Source: Sialis fuliginosa (taxonomy: Eukaryota; Arthropoda; Insecta; Megaloptera; Sialidae). From it: a DNA stretch of 64,000 bases. Position numbers and translations under genes: made by a program. How positions within the stretch are numbered: position 1 is the stretch's first letter; every line of letters starts with the position of its first letter. Below the pieces are notes generated by a model that worked only from the letters and a program-made list of their open reading frames with translations, had not been told where the DNA came from and made no database searches. Shown here one piece after another: positions 11,164 through 23,248 of the stretch. The stretch spans positions 10,304,267-10,368,266 of the forward strand of contig OY540809.1 in NCBI GenBank assembly GCA_961205875.1. The letters are read 5' to 3'.

Positions 11164-11407
11164 ATGTATATAAAGTTAGCAGGGTACTTTTAGCAGGATC
11201 AAAAAAAAAGTATTTGTCATTTTGTCACTTTTTTGTCGCTATTTTGTCCCGCCAGAATTAATTTTGTACCTTGAGCCATTTTCAAAAAACTAAGACCCTG
11301 CTAACTTTAATCTAAAGTTAGCAGGGTTCGCGATATCTCAGCCGCTATTAAAGCTAGAGTAAAAATTTTTGTGTCCGAATTTGTTACTTGGGCAGTTCTT
11401 TCGGCTC

Positions 11408-11410
<3 letters not shown>

Positions 11411-11470
<60 letters not shown>
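11411..11470. repeat. T60 homopolymer in left foldback arm
   Basis: Sixty consecutive T. The mirrored tract in the right arm is A72. The exact lengths may be assembly or sequencing estimates. Confidence 0.9.
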
Positions 11471-11472
<2 letters not shown>

Positions 11473-11570
11473 GTTATAAATATAAGTAAATGAAGGTTAT
11501 AGCCAATGTATCTAATACACATTTATGAGTGAATTCTGATGAAAATTAGTGACTAATTACAACTAAACTT

Positions 11571-13758
11571 AAATTGAAGAATATTCTATCTATTTTACAT
11601 AAAACCTCCATAAAAATAATATGATTCCGGAAACAAATTATTTCAGGCTCTCGACTATTTAAATAAGGTCTAAATAAGACAATGACACTCATTTGAGTAG
11701 GGTCTGCTGAAAGTAACAAATTAAAAGTTCGTTTTAATATTTAAAATTGAAGAATATTCTGTCTATTTTACATAAAACCTCCATAAAAATAATATGATTC
11801 CAGAAACAAATTATTTCAGGCACTTAACTATTTAAATAAGGTCTAAAAAAGACAATGACACACATTTGAGTAGGGTCTGCTGAAAGTAACAAATTAAAAG
11901 TTCGTTTTAATATTTAAAATTCAAGAATATTCTGTCTATTTTACATAAAACCTCCATAAAAATAATATGATTCCGGAAACAAATTATTTCAGGCTCTCGA
12001 CTATTTAAATAAGGTCTAAATAAGACAATGACACTCATTTGAGTAGGGTCTGCTGAAAGTAACAAATTAAAAGTTCGTTTTAATATTTAAAATTGAAGAA
12101 TATTCTGTCTATTTTACATAAAACCTCCATAAAAATAATATGATTCCAGAAACAAATTATTTCAGGCACTTAACTATTTAAATAAGGTCTAAAAAAGACA
12201 ATGACACACATTTGAGTAGGGTCTGCTGAAAGTAACAAATTAAAAGTTCGTTTTAATATTTAAAATTCAAGAATATTCTGTCTATTTTACATAAAACCTC
12301 CATAAAAATAATATGATTCCGGAAACAAATTATTTCAGGCTCTCGACTATTTAAATAAGGTCTAAATAAGACAATGACACTCATTTGAGTAGGGTCTGCT
12401 GAAAGCAACAAATTAAAAGTTCGTTTTAATATTTAAAATTGAAGAATATTCTGTCTATTTTTCATATAAACCTACATAAAAATATTATGATTCTGGAAAC
12501 AAATTATTTCAGGCACTTAACTATTTAAATAAGGTCTAAAAAAGACAATGACACACATTTGAGTAGGGTCTGCTGAAAGTAACAAATTAAAAGTTCGTTT
12601 TAATATTTAAAATTGAAGAATATTCTGTCTATTTTACATAAAACCTCCATAAAAATAATATGATTCCAGAAACAAATTATTTCAGGGTCTCGACTATTGA
12701 AATAAGGTCTAAAAAAGACAATGATACTCATTTGAGTAGGGTCTGCTGAGAGTAACAAATTAAAAGTTCGTTTTAATATTTAAAATTGGCGAAAATTCTA
12801 TCTATTTTACACAAAACCTCCATAAAAATAATATGATTCCGGAAACAAATTCTTTAAGGCTTTCGACTATTTAAATAAGGTCTAAATAAGACAATGACAC
12901 TCATGAGATTAGGGTCTGCTGAGAGTAACAAATTAAAAGTTCGTTTTTATATTTAAAATTGACGAATATTCTATCTATTTTACATAAAACCTCCATAAAA
13001 ATAATATGATTCCAGAAACAAATTATTTCAGGGTCTCGACTATTGAAATAAGGTCTAAAAAAGACAATGATACTCATTTGAGTAGGGTCTGCTGAGAGTA
13101 ACAAATTAAAAGTTCGTTTTAATATTTAAAATTGGCGAAAATTCTATCTATTTTACACAAAACCTCCATAAAAATAATATGATTCCGGAAACAAATTCTT
13201 TAAGGCTTTCGACTATTTAAATAAGGTCTAAATAAGACAATGACACTCATGAGATTAGGGTCTGCTGAGAGTAACAAATTAAAAGTTCGTTTTAATATTT
13301 AAAATTGACGAAAATTCTATCTATTTTACACAAAACCTCCATAAAAATAATATGATTCCGGAAACAAATTATTTAAGGCTCTCGATTATTTAAATAAGGT
13401 CTAAAAAAGATAATGACACTCATTTGAGTAGGGTCTGCTGAAAGTAACAAATTAAAAGTTCGTTTTAATATTTAAAATTGAAGAATATTCAGTCTATTCT
13501 ACATAAAACCTCCATAAAAATAATATGATTCCAGAAACAAATTATTTCAGGGTCACGACTATTGAAATAAGGTCTAAAAAAGACAATGACACTCATTTGA
13601 TTAGGGTCTGCTGAGAGTAACAAATTAAAAGTTCGTTTTAATATTTAAAATTGACCAATATTTTATGTATTTTAAATAAAACCTCTATAAAAGCAATATG
13701 ATTCCAAAAACAAATTATTTCAGGCTCTCGACTATTGAAATAAGGTCTAAAAAAAACA
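11571..13758 (+). repeat. 173-bp tandem array, forward arm (about 12.6 copies)
   Basis: The marker AAATTGAAGAATATTC recurs at 11571, 11744, 11917, 12090, 12263, 12436, 12610, 12783, 12956, 13129, 13302, 13475 and 13648, a period of 173-174 bp. The first units alternate between two variants (CCGGAAAC with CTCTCGAC, and CCAGAAAC with CACTTAAC), so the higher-order period is 346 bp. Confidence 0.93.
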
Positions 13759-13767
13759 TAAGACATC

Positions 13768-14686
13768 ATAATATTTTTGTGGAGGTTTTATGTAAAATAG
13801 ATAGAATATTCTTAAATTTTAAATATTAAAACGAACTTTTAATTTGTTACTCTCAGCAGACCCTACTCAAAAGAGTGTCATTGTCTTTTTTAGACCTAAT
13901 TTCAATAGTCGAGACCCTCAAATAATTTGTTTCTGGTATCATATTATTTTTATGTAGGTTTATATGAAAAATAGATAGAATATTCTCAATTTTAAATATT
14001 AAAACGAACTTTTAATTTGTTACTCTCAGCAGACCCTACTCACATGTGTGTCATTGTTTTTTTTAGACCTAATTTAAATAGTTAAGTGCCTGAAATAATT
14101 TGTTTCCGCAATCATATTATTTTTATGGAGGTTTATATGAAAAATAGATAGAATATTCGTCAATTTTAAATATTAAAACGAACTTTTAATTTGTTACTCT
14201 CAGCAGACCCTACTCAAATGAGTGTCATTATCTTTTTTAGACTTTATTTAAATAGTCGAGAGCCTTAAATATTTTGTTTTCGGAATCATATTATTTTTAT
14301 TAAGGTTTTATGTAAAATAGATAGAATATTCGTCAATTTTAAATATAAAAACGAACTTTTAATTTGTTACTCTCAGCAGACCTTACTCAAATGAGTGTCA
14401 TTATATTTTTTAGACCTTATTTAAATAGTTAAGTGCCTGAAATAATTTGTTTCTGGAATCATATTATTTTTATGGAGGTTTTATGTAAAATAGACAGAAT
14501 ATTCTTCAATTTTAAATATTAAAACGAACTTTTAATTTGTTACTTTCAGCAGACCCTACTCAAATGAGTGTCATTGTCTTATTTAGACCTTATTTAAATA
14601 GTCGAGAGCCTGAAATAATTTGTTTCCGGAATCATATTATTTTTATGGAGGTTTTATGTAAAATAGATAGAATATTCTTCAATTTA
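13768..14686 (-). repeat. 173-bp tandem array, inverted arm (about 5.3 copies)
   Basis: The same unit as the forward array in opposite orientation; it runs to the unique segment of the right arm. It is shorter than the forward array, so the two arms are asymmetric. Confidence 0.92.
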
Positions 14687-14783
14687 AGGTTAGTTGTAAT
14701 TAGTCACTAATTTTCATCAGAATTCACTCATAAATGTGTATTAGATACATTGGCTATAACCTTCATTTACTTATATTTATAAC

Positions 14784-14860
<77 letters not shown>

Positions 14861-15104
14861 GAGCCGAAAGAACTGCCCAAGTAACAAATTCGGACACAAA
14901 AATTTTTACTCTAGCTTTAATAGCGGCTGAGATATCGCGAACCCTGCTAACTTTAGATTAAAGTTAGCAGGGTCTTAGTATTTTGAAAATGGCTCAAGGT
15001 ACAAAATTAATTCTGGCGGGACAAAATAGCGACAAAAAAGTGACAAAATGACAAATACTTTTTTTTTGATCCTGCTAAAAGTACCCTGCTAACTTTATAT
15101 ACAT

Positions 15105-15113
15105 CTTTGTCAT
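15105..15113. repeat. Right 9-bp target-site duplication of the foldback element
   Basis: CTTTGTCAT, identical to 11155-11163. Confidence 0.9.
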
Positions 15114-15159
15114 CGTGCATTTGCGGAAGCGCCCGTGAATAATATCGTTCTTTTGAACG

Positions 15160-15860
15160 TGATTGAAAAATATACAGGGTGGAACGTGATTGAAAAATAT
15201 ACAGGGTGTCCGGTTTATTATGGCCACCTCTGCTATATGGATATTCAAGATTTTTAACAAAATAACTAGGGATTTTTGGAGTTTCAAGTTTTTTTTTACT
15301 CGGAAAACATTAGAGAAAAAATGTTATTGTTTATTTTGGTCTGATAAAATTTGGAGAGTTAAAAAAAGTTTCTGGAATAATTTTCCTCAATTAAAGTCTA
15401 CAACAAAATTTAAAATATTTTTTTCTTTTCAAAATATTTCAAGAACGATGCATATTACGTGAAAGTTCTGTGCAATATTTTTGTCGAAGATTACATTTTC
15501 TAAAAGTTCATTAAAATTTTTGTAGTAAAATATTCGTTTACGAAGAAATATTTCCTTTTACGGAATTTTTTTACTCGGAAACCATCAACTTTAGAGAAAA
15601 AATGCTATTGTTTATTTTGGTCTGATAAAATTTGGAGAGTTAAAAAAAGTTTCTGGAATAATTTTCCTCAATTAAAGTCAACAACAAAATTTAAAATATT
15701 TTTTTCTTTTCAAAATATTTCAAGAACGATGCATATTACGTGAAAGTTCTATGCAATATTTTTATCGAGGATTACATTTTCTAAAAGTTCATTAAAATTT
15801 TTGTAGTAAAATATTCGTTTACGAAGAAATATTTCCTTTTACGGAATTTAGCATGAGAAA
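15160..15860. repeat. Tandem duplication with 281-bp period and 'acagggtg' motif pair
   Basis: GTGATTGAAAAATATACAGG occurs twice (about 15159 and 15187). It is followed by two direct copies of a roughly 280-bp AT-rich block (AGAGAAAAAATG at 15312 and 15593). The 'tacagggtgtcc' motif is common at ends of dispersed arthropod repeats. Open frames across it are AT-rich and show no domain. Confidence 0.7.
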
Positions 15861-16900
15861 GCAATGTGCAATTATTTTTTAATGATGGCTTTATCATTAA
15901 GGAATTTATCGGAACATTAAAAAATATCACGAGTTAAGCCCAAATTTTGTAAATAACTAAAAAAAGAATATATTAAATGATTCACTACAAGTGAGCAAAA
16001 ATATTGTCAAAATAAAATCAATAAAAACAATGCGAGCGTAATCTCTACACAATGTTATTGTTGATTTTTGTTTTGACGATATATTTGCTCAAAGGTGGTG
16101 AATCATATCAAAATTTTGTTTTAGATATTTACAAAATCTGGTTTTTCGTAAAATTGCACGAGTCGCGTAATATTTCTCTTTTTCTAACATACAGCGAACC
16201 TTATTGCTTCTCGATAAATACCTTAAGCGTACTTATCTTAATAAGATTAGCTAGTAATACGTAAATCAATTTTCATATTAGTAACATAATGGAAAATTTA
16301 CAAACTTAATTTAAAATAAATAAATAATTTTTTTTATCGTTAAACCTAATTCTATGAAGCTAAAATGAGATCATATAACAAGTTGTTCATTGTATGTCAG
16401 TATAAGAACTTTTTGGTATGAACAACTAATATGAAGTGTAAATAAAGTCAAAAAAAATAACGAAAAGGATCTATTTATAAAACATTGTTTACCAAACTTC
16501 TACAAATCAATCATCTCAAATTATCATTATTTTGATTCTCTTGAGGTTCAGCTTGTTAAAATGAAGTTTCACTAAACTTTTATTAGGAATAAAACGTCAG
16601 AAAGCTCTACGTCTTGCGATCAATAATTCATTGTGGTTTGTTGTTTGTTTTCACGAAAGAAAATACATGTTTGGAAAAGGGCCAACAGTAAAACTGAAAC
16701 ATAATATGTATATCCACATATAAAATTTAGGAACCGTATAGTTTTATAAGGAACTAGCCGTTTTTGCGAGTTTGTTCGCATGGAATTTAGGTTAGTGAAA
16801 ACAACACCATGAAGATAGGTTAGGTAAATAATACAGATTTCTGTATAGTAGCCGATAAAACAGGTTTTTAACAAGGTTAGTAAATACACAGGTTGCTTCA
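15861..16900. other. Rtnl1 intron sequence, no recognised feature
   Basis: AT-rich; short open frames here have no domain resemblance or splice context. No bounded element was seen. Confidence 0.55.
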
Positions 16901-16903
16901 GTA

Positions 16904-17090
16904 GCTTTTGACCAATCAGCTTGGGCATCCCAGATGACGTATTTTCCCCTTCTCGCAATGAGTAACAAGGCTACATTTGTTATGATTGGACACACCATTC
17001 CCCCTCCCAACATTTGGCCACCTCAGATGACGTATTTCCCTCTCTTGCGCCGAGCTACTGAGGCTACCTTGTACTTTACATACCTGGGTT
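16904..17090 (+). repeat. Dispersed repeat with internal duplication, copy 1
   Basis: Matches 32228-32398 in the same orientation. Each copy contains twice the motif CAGATGACGTATTT followed by a 'ccttctcgc' and 'gagttac' block, so the unit is itself an old duplication of about 100 bp. Confidence 0.65.
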
Positions 17091-17154
17091 TTTAATTTCG
17101 ATTGCACTCTAGATGTCACTAAATTAACCTCACTTATCGCGCGTACAAAAGTAC

Positions 17155-17305
17155 ACACAACCATTTTTTTCTAATCAATTTTCGGGATACAAAGTAGCAT
17201 AACTTCCTCATAATACAAGCTATCTCCCAGCCAAATTTCATCAAGATCGGTTCAGCGGTTTAGCCGTTATAAGGTAACAAACAGTCAGAGACATTATACG
17301 TTATA
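17155..17305 (+). repeat. Retroposon-tail-like dispersed repeat
   Basis: Contains 'aaatttcatcaagatcgg' followed by 'ttcagcggtttagccgt' and 'aacagtcag'. Related copies are at 48241-48440 (same strand) and 31916-32100 (opposite strand). In lepidopteran and other insect genomes such text is a very common repeat, probably the 3' part of a non-LTR element or SINE. The class is from memory. Confidence 0.65.
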
Positions 17306-17731
17306 TTTGCGTTTCAAAAATTAAAAAACTCATATTTTTATTATTCCAATAATTTTCGATAAATTGATTTAATGATTATCATATTTTATAAATCCATTAT
17401 CAGTACAGTAATTTTTTAATTACAAAATGAAAAAACCATTGTTACAAATTAACATATTTGTAACATGCATTCGACAATTTATGTTTATCATACAATACAA
17501 TAGTAACTACCTACTATGGAAATTTTGTTGCTGACTAAAATAAATAATTATCTCACGTTAATTACTGTTTCAAGGTTAAAACGCATATCAAAATTTTCAG
17601 CACTTCACTAATAGATGGAACCACACACTAATATAATTAATTTGTTCATTCCAATTTTATTTTAAAATATTTTAACTCGCATTCTTCAAAAATCATTAAA
17701 AATACTATTTATTTAAAAATAATATTGACAC

Positions 17732-17920
17732 CATGGACCGCGCATCTGACTCGAAAACAGAGCCGTGTCAAAAGAGATAGAAAATTATTTGGGATATACT
17801 TGTCCTTATTTAAACAGTAGTATAATAATTATTTCATTCAAAGAGAAAGATATATCCCAAACGCCACCGCAGTTCTCTCACTGTTTTGAAGAAATGTTAC
17901 ACAATTATGCGCGGTCCATG
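17732..17920. mobile_element. Short inverted-repeat element, about 190 bp
   Basis: CATGGACCGCGCAT and ATGCGCGGTCCATG are perfect 14-bp inverted ends. The flanking duplication is not clear. No coding sequence; probably a MITE. Confidence 0.55.
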
Positions 17921-18000
17921 CTCTATATCTCTGATTGACACTATAAAATAATGCTCTTGCAGACATCTGCCCTTCATAGCACCTGCTGTATTTTTATATA

Positions 18001-18590
18001 GGGTCGAGCGGGGTAAATATGAAACACCAAAAAATGTGGTAAAAGTAAAACAGGCTTGCAACTAAAAAACTAATTTGTTTATAGGAGAATTATAAAAACT
18101 GAAATCATCATTAAAGGTTTGTTAAAGCGACCTGAAAATATGAATCGCCTAATAAGTGATGTGTCACCCCTCCCTTTGTCAATGTCTGTTAGTCGATGTC
18201 AAAACGTGTCAATTAAATTTTAATTCTTTGCACATAACTTTCTGTATAGCTCAGATATTAATTAAAGTTACAATTTCACATTGATATGCCTCAAAGAAGA
18301 TAAATCAAAGTTGCCTTTGTAGCTTTTCTTTTAATTTTTTGATAAATATTTTCCATTAGAGGCCTGTTTCACTTTTTCCCAAATTAGAGGTTAAAAATGA
18401 AACACACTTTTTTCATTTTTAATGTCCGTGTTGTATCGTACAGTTCAAATGACGTAAGTATTTAAAATGGTTATACATAAGCGCATCTAGTAGAAAAAAT
18501 TAAAGTATGAATTTGTATCGTTAACCGTCAAAAAACATGAAAAATTTGTATTTTGTTTCACTTTTACTCCAGTTGATCCTACATATTTAT
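18001..18590. mobile_element. Probable MITE with GAAACA-rich termini
   Basis: Ends GGGTCGAGCGGGGTAAA and the complement of GGATCAACTGGAGTAAA match imperfectly in inverted orientation. 'TGTTTCACTTTT'-like segments recur inside. Target duplication unresolved. Confidence 0.45.
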
Positions 18591-18610
18591 ATACAGTGAA
18601 ACATCTCCAA

Positions 18611-18880
18611 AAAAACGGCCAAGTGCGTGTTGGGCACGCACATGATAGGATTCCGTAGTCATTCCCACTACGATTTTTTATAAAAAAAGTGTTATTCTAA
18701 AATGTTTCATAAACTATTTTTGTTATAATGTTCGTTATTATTTTTTTAAAGTACATTCTGAAATTTTCTCAGATTTTTTTCTGACAACCACATTGAAAAG
18801 CAAATATATCATGACTGAAGGGTTAAAATTTAAAGGTCATTTGGCATTTTTTGTTACATTTTAGGAGACATGGACATATA
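18611..18880 (+). repeat. Lepidopteran-type GGCCAAGTGCG repeat, copy 1
   Basis: Begins AAAACGGCCAAGTGCGTG and continues to a 'ggattccgtag' motif. A related copy in opposite orientation ends at 43424. This wording is, to my knowledge, typical of a very abundant repeat in moths and butterflies. Confidence 0.6.
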
Positions 18881-20618
18881 ATAGACATACCTTTATGGAG
18901 ATGTTCCTATAATTTAATTAGAGCATTATTAATATTATAATATTAATAATATAATATTATAATATTAATCCAACCACTAATACCACGTAAATATTATATA
19001 TATAGACAAATGTCATCGCACTTATAATGAACTAAATTATTTTAATTAATATGTTCATAATTAAATGAAATTGACGATTAGTTTGAACGCGGTCCAAAAA
19101 CCAGGCGTATTTTGACAACAAATTTAAAAATAACTTAACATCATATAGAGACACGTTTTCATACGAAATGATTTTCTATTTCTTTGTGTGTGAATAATTT
19201 ACACACGTACATAATATTGGCTCACAAAGAAAAGGGCAAATACCTACATATTTTCTTCTCTAAATAAAGCCACTCTAGACAATGGACAATATTTACAGAG
19301 AATAATGTCAATAGTTTTTATTGTGTCTGACAATTTTTCTGGTAAATAAGACTCGTGTTAAACAAAAGAAAAGTCGATATATTTAGATACAATACAAATC
19401 AGTAGGTTCTGAACAATGCACTTTTTTTTACTTTATTTACGTCGTTTTATAAGAAATATAATCTATTTTGATCGTTTTTAGAATTTTTGTCTCTGTCTGC
19501 TTGTTTGAACTACAGAACCGATTTTGATGAGTTTTTCTCAGTTCGAAAGTCAATATCCTAAATATGATAATTTATTTACAGTAGAAAATTAAATTTGATA
19601 TTTTCTAATAAAAATAAATAAAAATGAAAAGAAACATCAAAGGTAATTTTGATATTGATGTAATTAAGCCGTCAACACTGCCGGAGGGGGGTATTTTTAT
19701 AGAGAAGCCAAACGAGTGGGCGTTTTCTGATTTTGAAATATATAAGAAATCATAGTAGATATGTAAACAAATCTTTTATTCTGGGTTTCTAAAATTAATT
19801 AATTCAATAATATTAAAACGTTGACTTAATCTTTTTGATATAATTTGAACGGCTCAAATCATTCACCAAAAACAAAAGCTTATTTGTAATTTTATCTTGT
19901 TAGTATTCAAGACTTATATTCGAGAAAAATTACCTAAGTAGAAACGAAAAAGTATACTGTTTTTCTTTGCATAAAATTACTGATGAATTTTATTAATTTC
20001 ACTGTAAATTAAGAATCTAATGCAGTGAAAACAACAGCGGTTTATAAGATTAGATTAATAGACTGAATTTTTATAGCTCATTATTACGTTCAACATCTGT
20101 AGTCAAGCTTGGAAATGCAATAAAACATAACCAGATGAAAATTAATAACAAAATGTATACGTACACACAGAAATTAATCTATTAATAAATAGACATTTGC
20201 GTTAGTCATTAAGATGATTAATTTTACCTATTTATAGATAGAAACATTACAAATGAAGAATTGTTAATACTCATTGTATTTTCAATAAACGTCATATGAC
20301 AATGCACTTATTATTGTTATGACTAATATTCGGAAAAGCCATGAAGTTTTCAATATATTGTATATTGTAAAATCAATCAATTTCTTTATAATAAGGGGCA
20401 TAAGAATTTTGTAAAATTCAAGAAGAAAAGTTGGATTACTTGACAACATTTTTATGAGAAAAAATATAAGCTTTTTTTAATAATAATATGAACGTTTTAA
20501 CTCCCCAATTATACAGTTTAGACAATATTGAAAAGCGAAGAAATATTTCATGCTATGCAAAAAATAAATAAAATAAAGCTATTCACATATCTCGAACTAA
20601 GAATAAAACAGCTATTGG
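18881..20618. other. Intron sequence, AT palindromes only
   Basis: AT-rich. A dense run of TTAATATTATAA-type palindromes lies at about 18930-18970. No exon or bounded element was recognised. Confidence 0.5.
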
Positions 20619-20912
20619 GTCAGTCAGCTTCCACACATGCTTCGTTTAAATATGTGCAAGAATTCAGTAGCGTATCCATTTCAATGAAAGGGGAGTGTGT
20701 ATTATCAATAAACATTAATTCAACAATTTAGTAATAAAAAAACTTTACAAATGTATAATGGGGAATTCCAGTCATTTTAGGGGGGGGGGAGGTCAGTCAG
20801 CTTCCACATATGCTTCGTTTAAATATGTGCAAGCATTCAGTATGAAAGGGGAGGGTGTACTACTTTACAAATGTATAATAGGGGATTCCAGTCATTTTTT
20901 GGGAGGGGGGGG
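20619..20912 (+). repeat. Tandem duplication with G-runs
   Basis: GTCAGTCAGCTTCCACA starts one copy at 20619 and another at 20792. Both continue through a 'tgcttcgtttaaatatgtgc' block and end in a run of G. The second copy is shortened by about 50 bp. The two short open frames are products of this duplication. Confidence 0.7.
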
Positions 20913-22740
20913 TGTATGTTTTTGGTTTCCTAAAATTGATTTGATGAACCATGAGTAACTGATTAACAGTATCAATCAAAAATTTATCATTCTAAAATAT
21001 TAATCGAAAAGGTAAATGGTATGAAAATCTTAAATGACGGTCATAATATCTTAAAATATATCTACTCGTTAAGTACTCGATCGACTGACTTCAAATATGA
21101 TGTTTATCATTCAGCGCACATGTTATATCGACGATAGCAAAACTAAGTACATCAACATTAATGTTTTAGCTCAAAAAAAAAAAACCAATTTTCAAAATTT
21201 TTATTATTATTTTTTTGGTAGAGATCGGAATTTTTTCACAGATAAGCAGAACAACTGAAAGCATGGCAGCCATTTGAAAAATAGCTTTTCATCTATGCAC
21301 CTGATTAAATAGCTCAATTGTAATTTTGTTTTAAAAAAATGTATATATTTTTTCAATAGACAAATAAAACTGCTGTCTAAGTACAAGAAAGATAGACAGT
21401 AAAAAAATGCCGCACAGGATAAAAAATATTCATATAATAATTACAAAACGCATATTGATAAAATGCAACAAATTATAACAAGGTTAAATAAAATAAAAAA
21501 TTATCTAAATTTGGTTGCGATGATAAAAAATAAATATATAGATAAATGTATTAATTTAACACATACAAGGTTACGAAAATAGATTTTAATAATCTATATT
21601 AATTCAAAAAGGATAATCAAATTACAACTCATACGACACAAATTAAATTAATGTACATACATTAAGTATATAAATAGAAATTTTATAACATGTACAATTG
21701 TACACACTTCTGAAATATTACAGAATAAATTGTTTATAAAGTTGTACACAAATTCAATAAACATATAATTAAAATGTGCCATTTTGTACAAAATAATTTG
21801 AATTCTGTTCAAATTAAGTGAAATATAAAATTCAATCAAAACATACACTAATGCATGCATTAAATAATATTTTTTAATATTGTTTTAAAGAGAAACAATA
21901 ATAGATTATATATTAAGAAAATGTTGCATTTTGATAAATTAAATAAGGATTGTCTTGACCCAATGCATTTTTTTTCTGTGTAGTCAGGATATTTGTAAGG
22001 AAGGGATGAGTACATAAAAAAATATTAATAATTGTATTGTAGTTTAGGTAATATACCAAAAAATTTGAAAGTTCGGAAATTCTTTAAATGGTTATAACTT
22101 TTTTATCAAAATAGATAGATACTTTTTGTTTGCGGTTTCTTAAAGCACTTTTTGTGTAGAATTGATTGGTGTATTTAGAATTTTTAGTTTCCGAGTTACA
22201 AGCCCTAACTTTAGTTTTTCTTATGGGCCACCAAGTTGGCTATAGTATATTTGAATTTTTTTTTTACTCTACTTTAAAACGATGTGTCACTTGTTATATT
22301 TATTTTCGAAAATAAGTCGAAGTACTAAATACTAGTGATAAATGATTAAAGTATTTTATTAAATAGACAATAACAAATGAATATTTGAAAACAATAAACT
22401 ATAACAAAAAAAATGTTCATACTTTTTTTTCGAAAATAAATATGACAACCCTGTATATAAACAATCATACTACTAATGATTCGAATTATACCCTTAAAAT
22501 ATCTGTCATCCAACCATAAAAAAACTTGTTTATAATAAAATATTAAATAATATCAGTTTATACTTCAATTTCTCATTTGTTTCATTACATAATGTATTCA
22601 GGATTCACTGATCATTTTCATACATTTCAATAGGTATCAATAAACTATTTTACAAATAACAATAATACGTATCCTAATTACATCCAAAATCATGCAATTT
22701 GTCAACATACTTGCAATAATAACGATATATTTAACCAAAC
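20913..22740. other. Intron sequence with a diverged repeat shared with 31230-31345
   Basis: AT-rich. The segment near 21860-21980 (AAGAGAAACAATAATA ... CCCAATGCATTTTTTTCT) resembles 31215-31345. Otherwise no feature. Confidence 0.45.
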
Positions 22741-22940
22741 ACTGAAAACTAATCACTCGACACTAAAGCCGGCACGTACAGTGTGTAAGCTAGTTTCCCG
22801 ACAGCTGAAAATATTCGGATGCAATGGTTGGAAACAGACTATTTTAAACGTTGGATGGACCGCGGATCTAACAAACATTCACACACACATACACGGCGAG
22901 AACTTGGCGTGCGCAAACGTCCAAATTACACATCATGCTA
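22741..22940 (-). other. GC-richer island, possible untranslated first exon
   Basis: A less AT-rich stretch between the 7.7- and 27.6-kb first exons, containing a short CA repeat. On the minus strand an ATG-ATG frame of 22 codons is present, but its GTATGT donor would give phase 2, which does not fit the phase-1 junction at 1189. It may be a 5' UTR or regulatory region. Confidence 0.25.
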
Positions 22941-23248
22941 CTGTAAGAATATATGATGATAATTCTTTTCAGAATCAAGATTTAAAATGAATATTTTCTG
23001 ATTCATTTATGTATACTAAACATTTCTTATTATTTTAGTTTATTAATATACAGTGAGGCACCGTGACATTTAATTGTTATATGTTCCAGACAACCCCCAT
23101 TGTAGATTCAAATTAGTTATTGCAATTGGTACATTCATCGATATCTAAAATGAAACCCCATAAGGGGTTACATCTAATGTATTAATTAATTTTTAACTAT
23201 TTTTTTTATTGGTTTAAAATTTAAATGATGTCTTAAAAATTATATTCA

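Larger units (their letters stand above)
11164..15104. mobile_element. Foldback transposon (FB/MULE-NOF-like), 3.94 kb, non-autonomous
   Basis: Termini ATGTATATAAAGTTAGCAGG and its complement are identical, and the inverted match continues for about 400 bp on each side. It is bounded by a perfect 9-bp duplication. Each arm has, going inward, the terminal motif AAAGTTAGCAGGGT, a nested palindrome of the same motif, a pure T/A tract (60 T at 11411-11470; 72 A at 14786-14857), about 100 bp of unique sequence, and a tandem array of a 173-bp unit. The left array (about 12.6 units) and right array (about 5.3 units) are in opposite orientation and meet near 13760. Drosophila FB elements have long inverted repeats made of tandem units and 9-bp duplications, hence the class assignment. 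There is no transposase. It lies inside an Rtnl1 intron. Confidence 0.88.

Noticed and set aside
11307-11522. Lysine-rich open frame on the minus strand
   Set aside because: It is produced by reading through the T60 tract of the foldback arm; the mirrored frame at 14734-14961 has the same origin.
11571-14686. CRISPR-like repeat array
   Set aside because: Units are contiguous 173-bp tandem copies with no spacers, in two opposed arrays within a transposon in a eukaryotic genome.
22781-22990. Plus-strand 69-codon open frame in a GC-richer patch
   Set aside because: No domain, no splice signals, and the minus-strand donor there has the wrong phase for Rtnl1.
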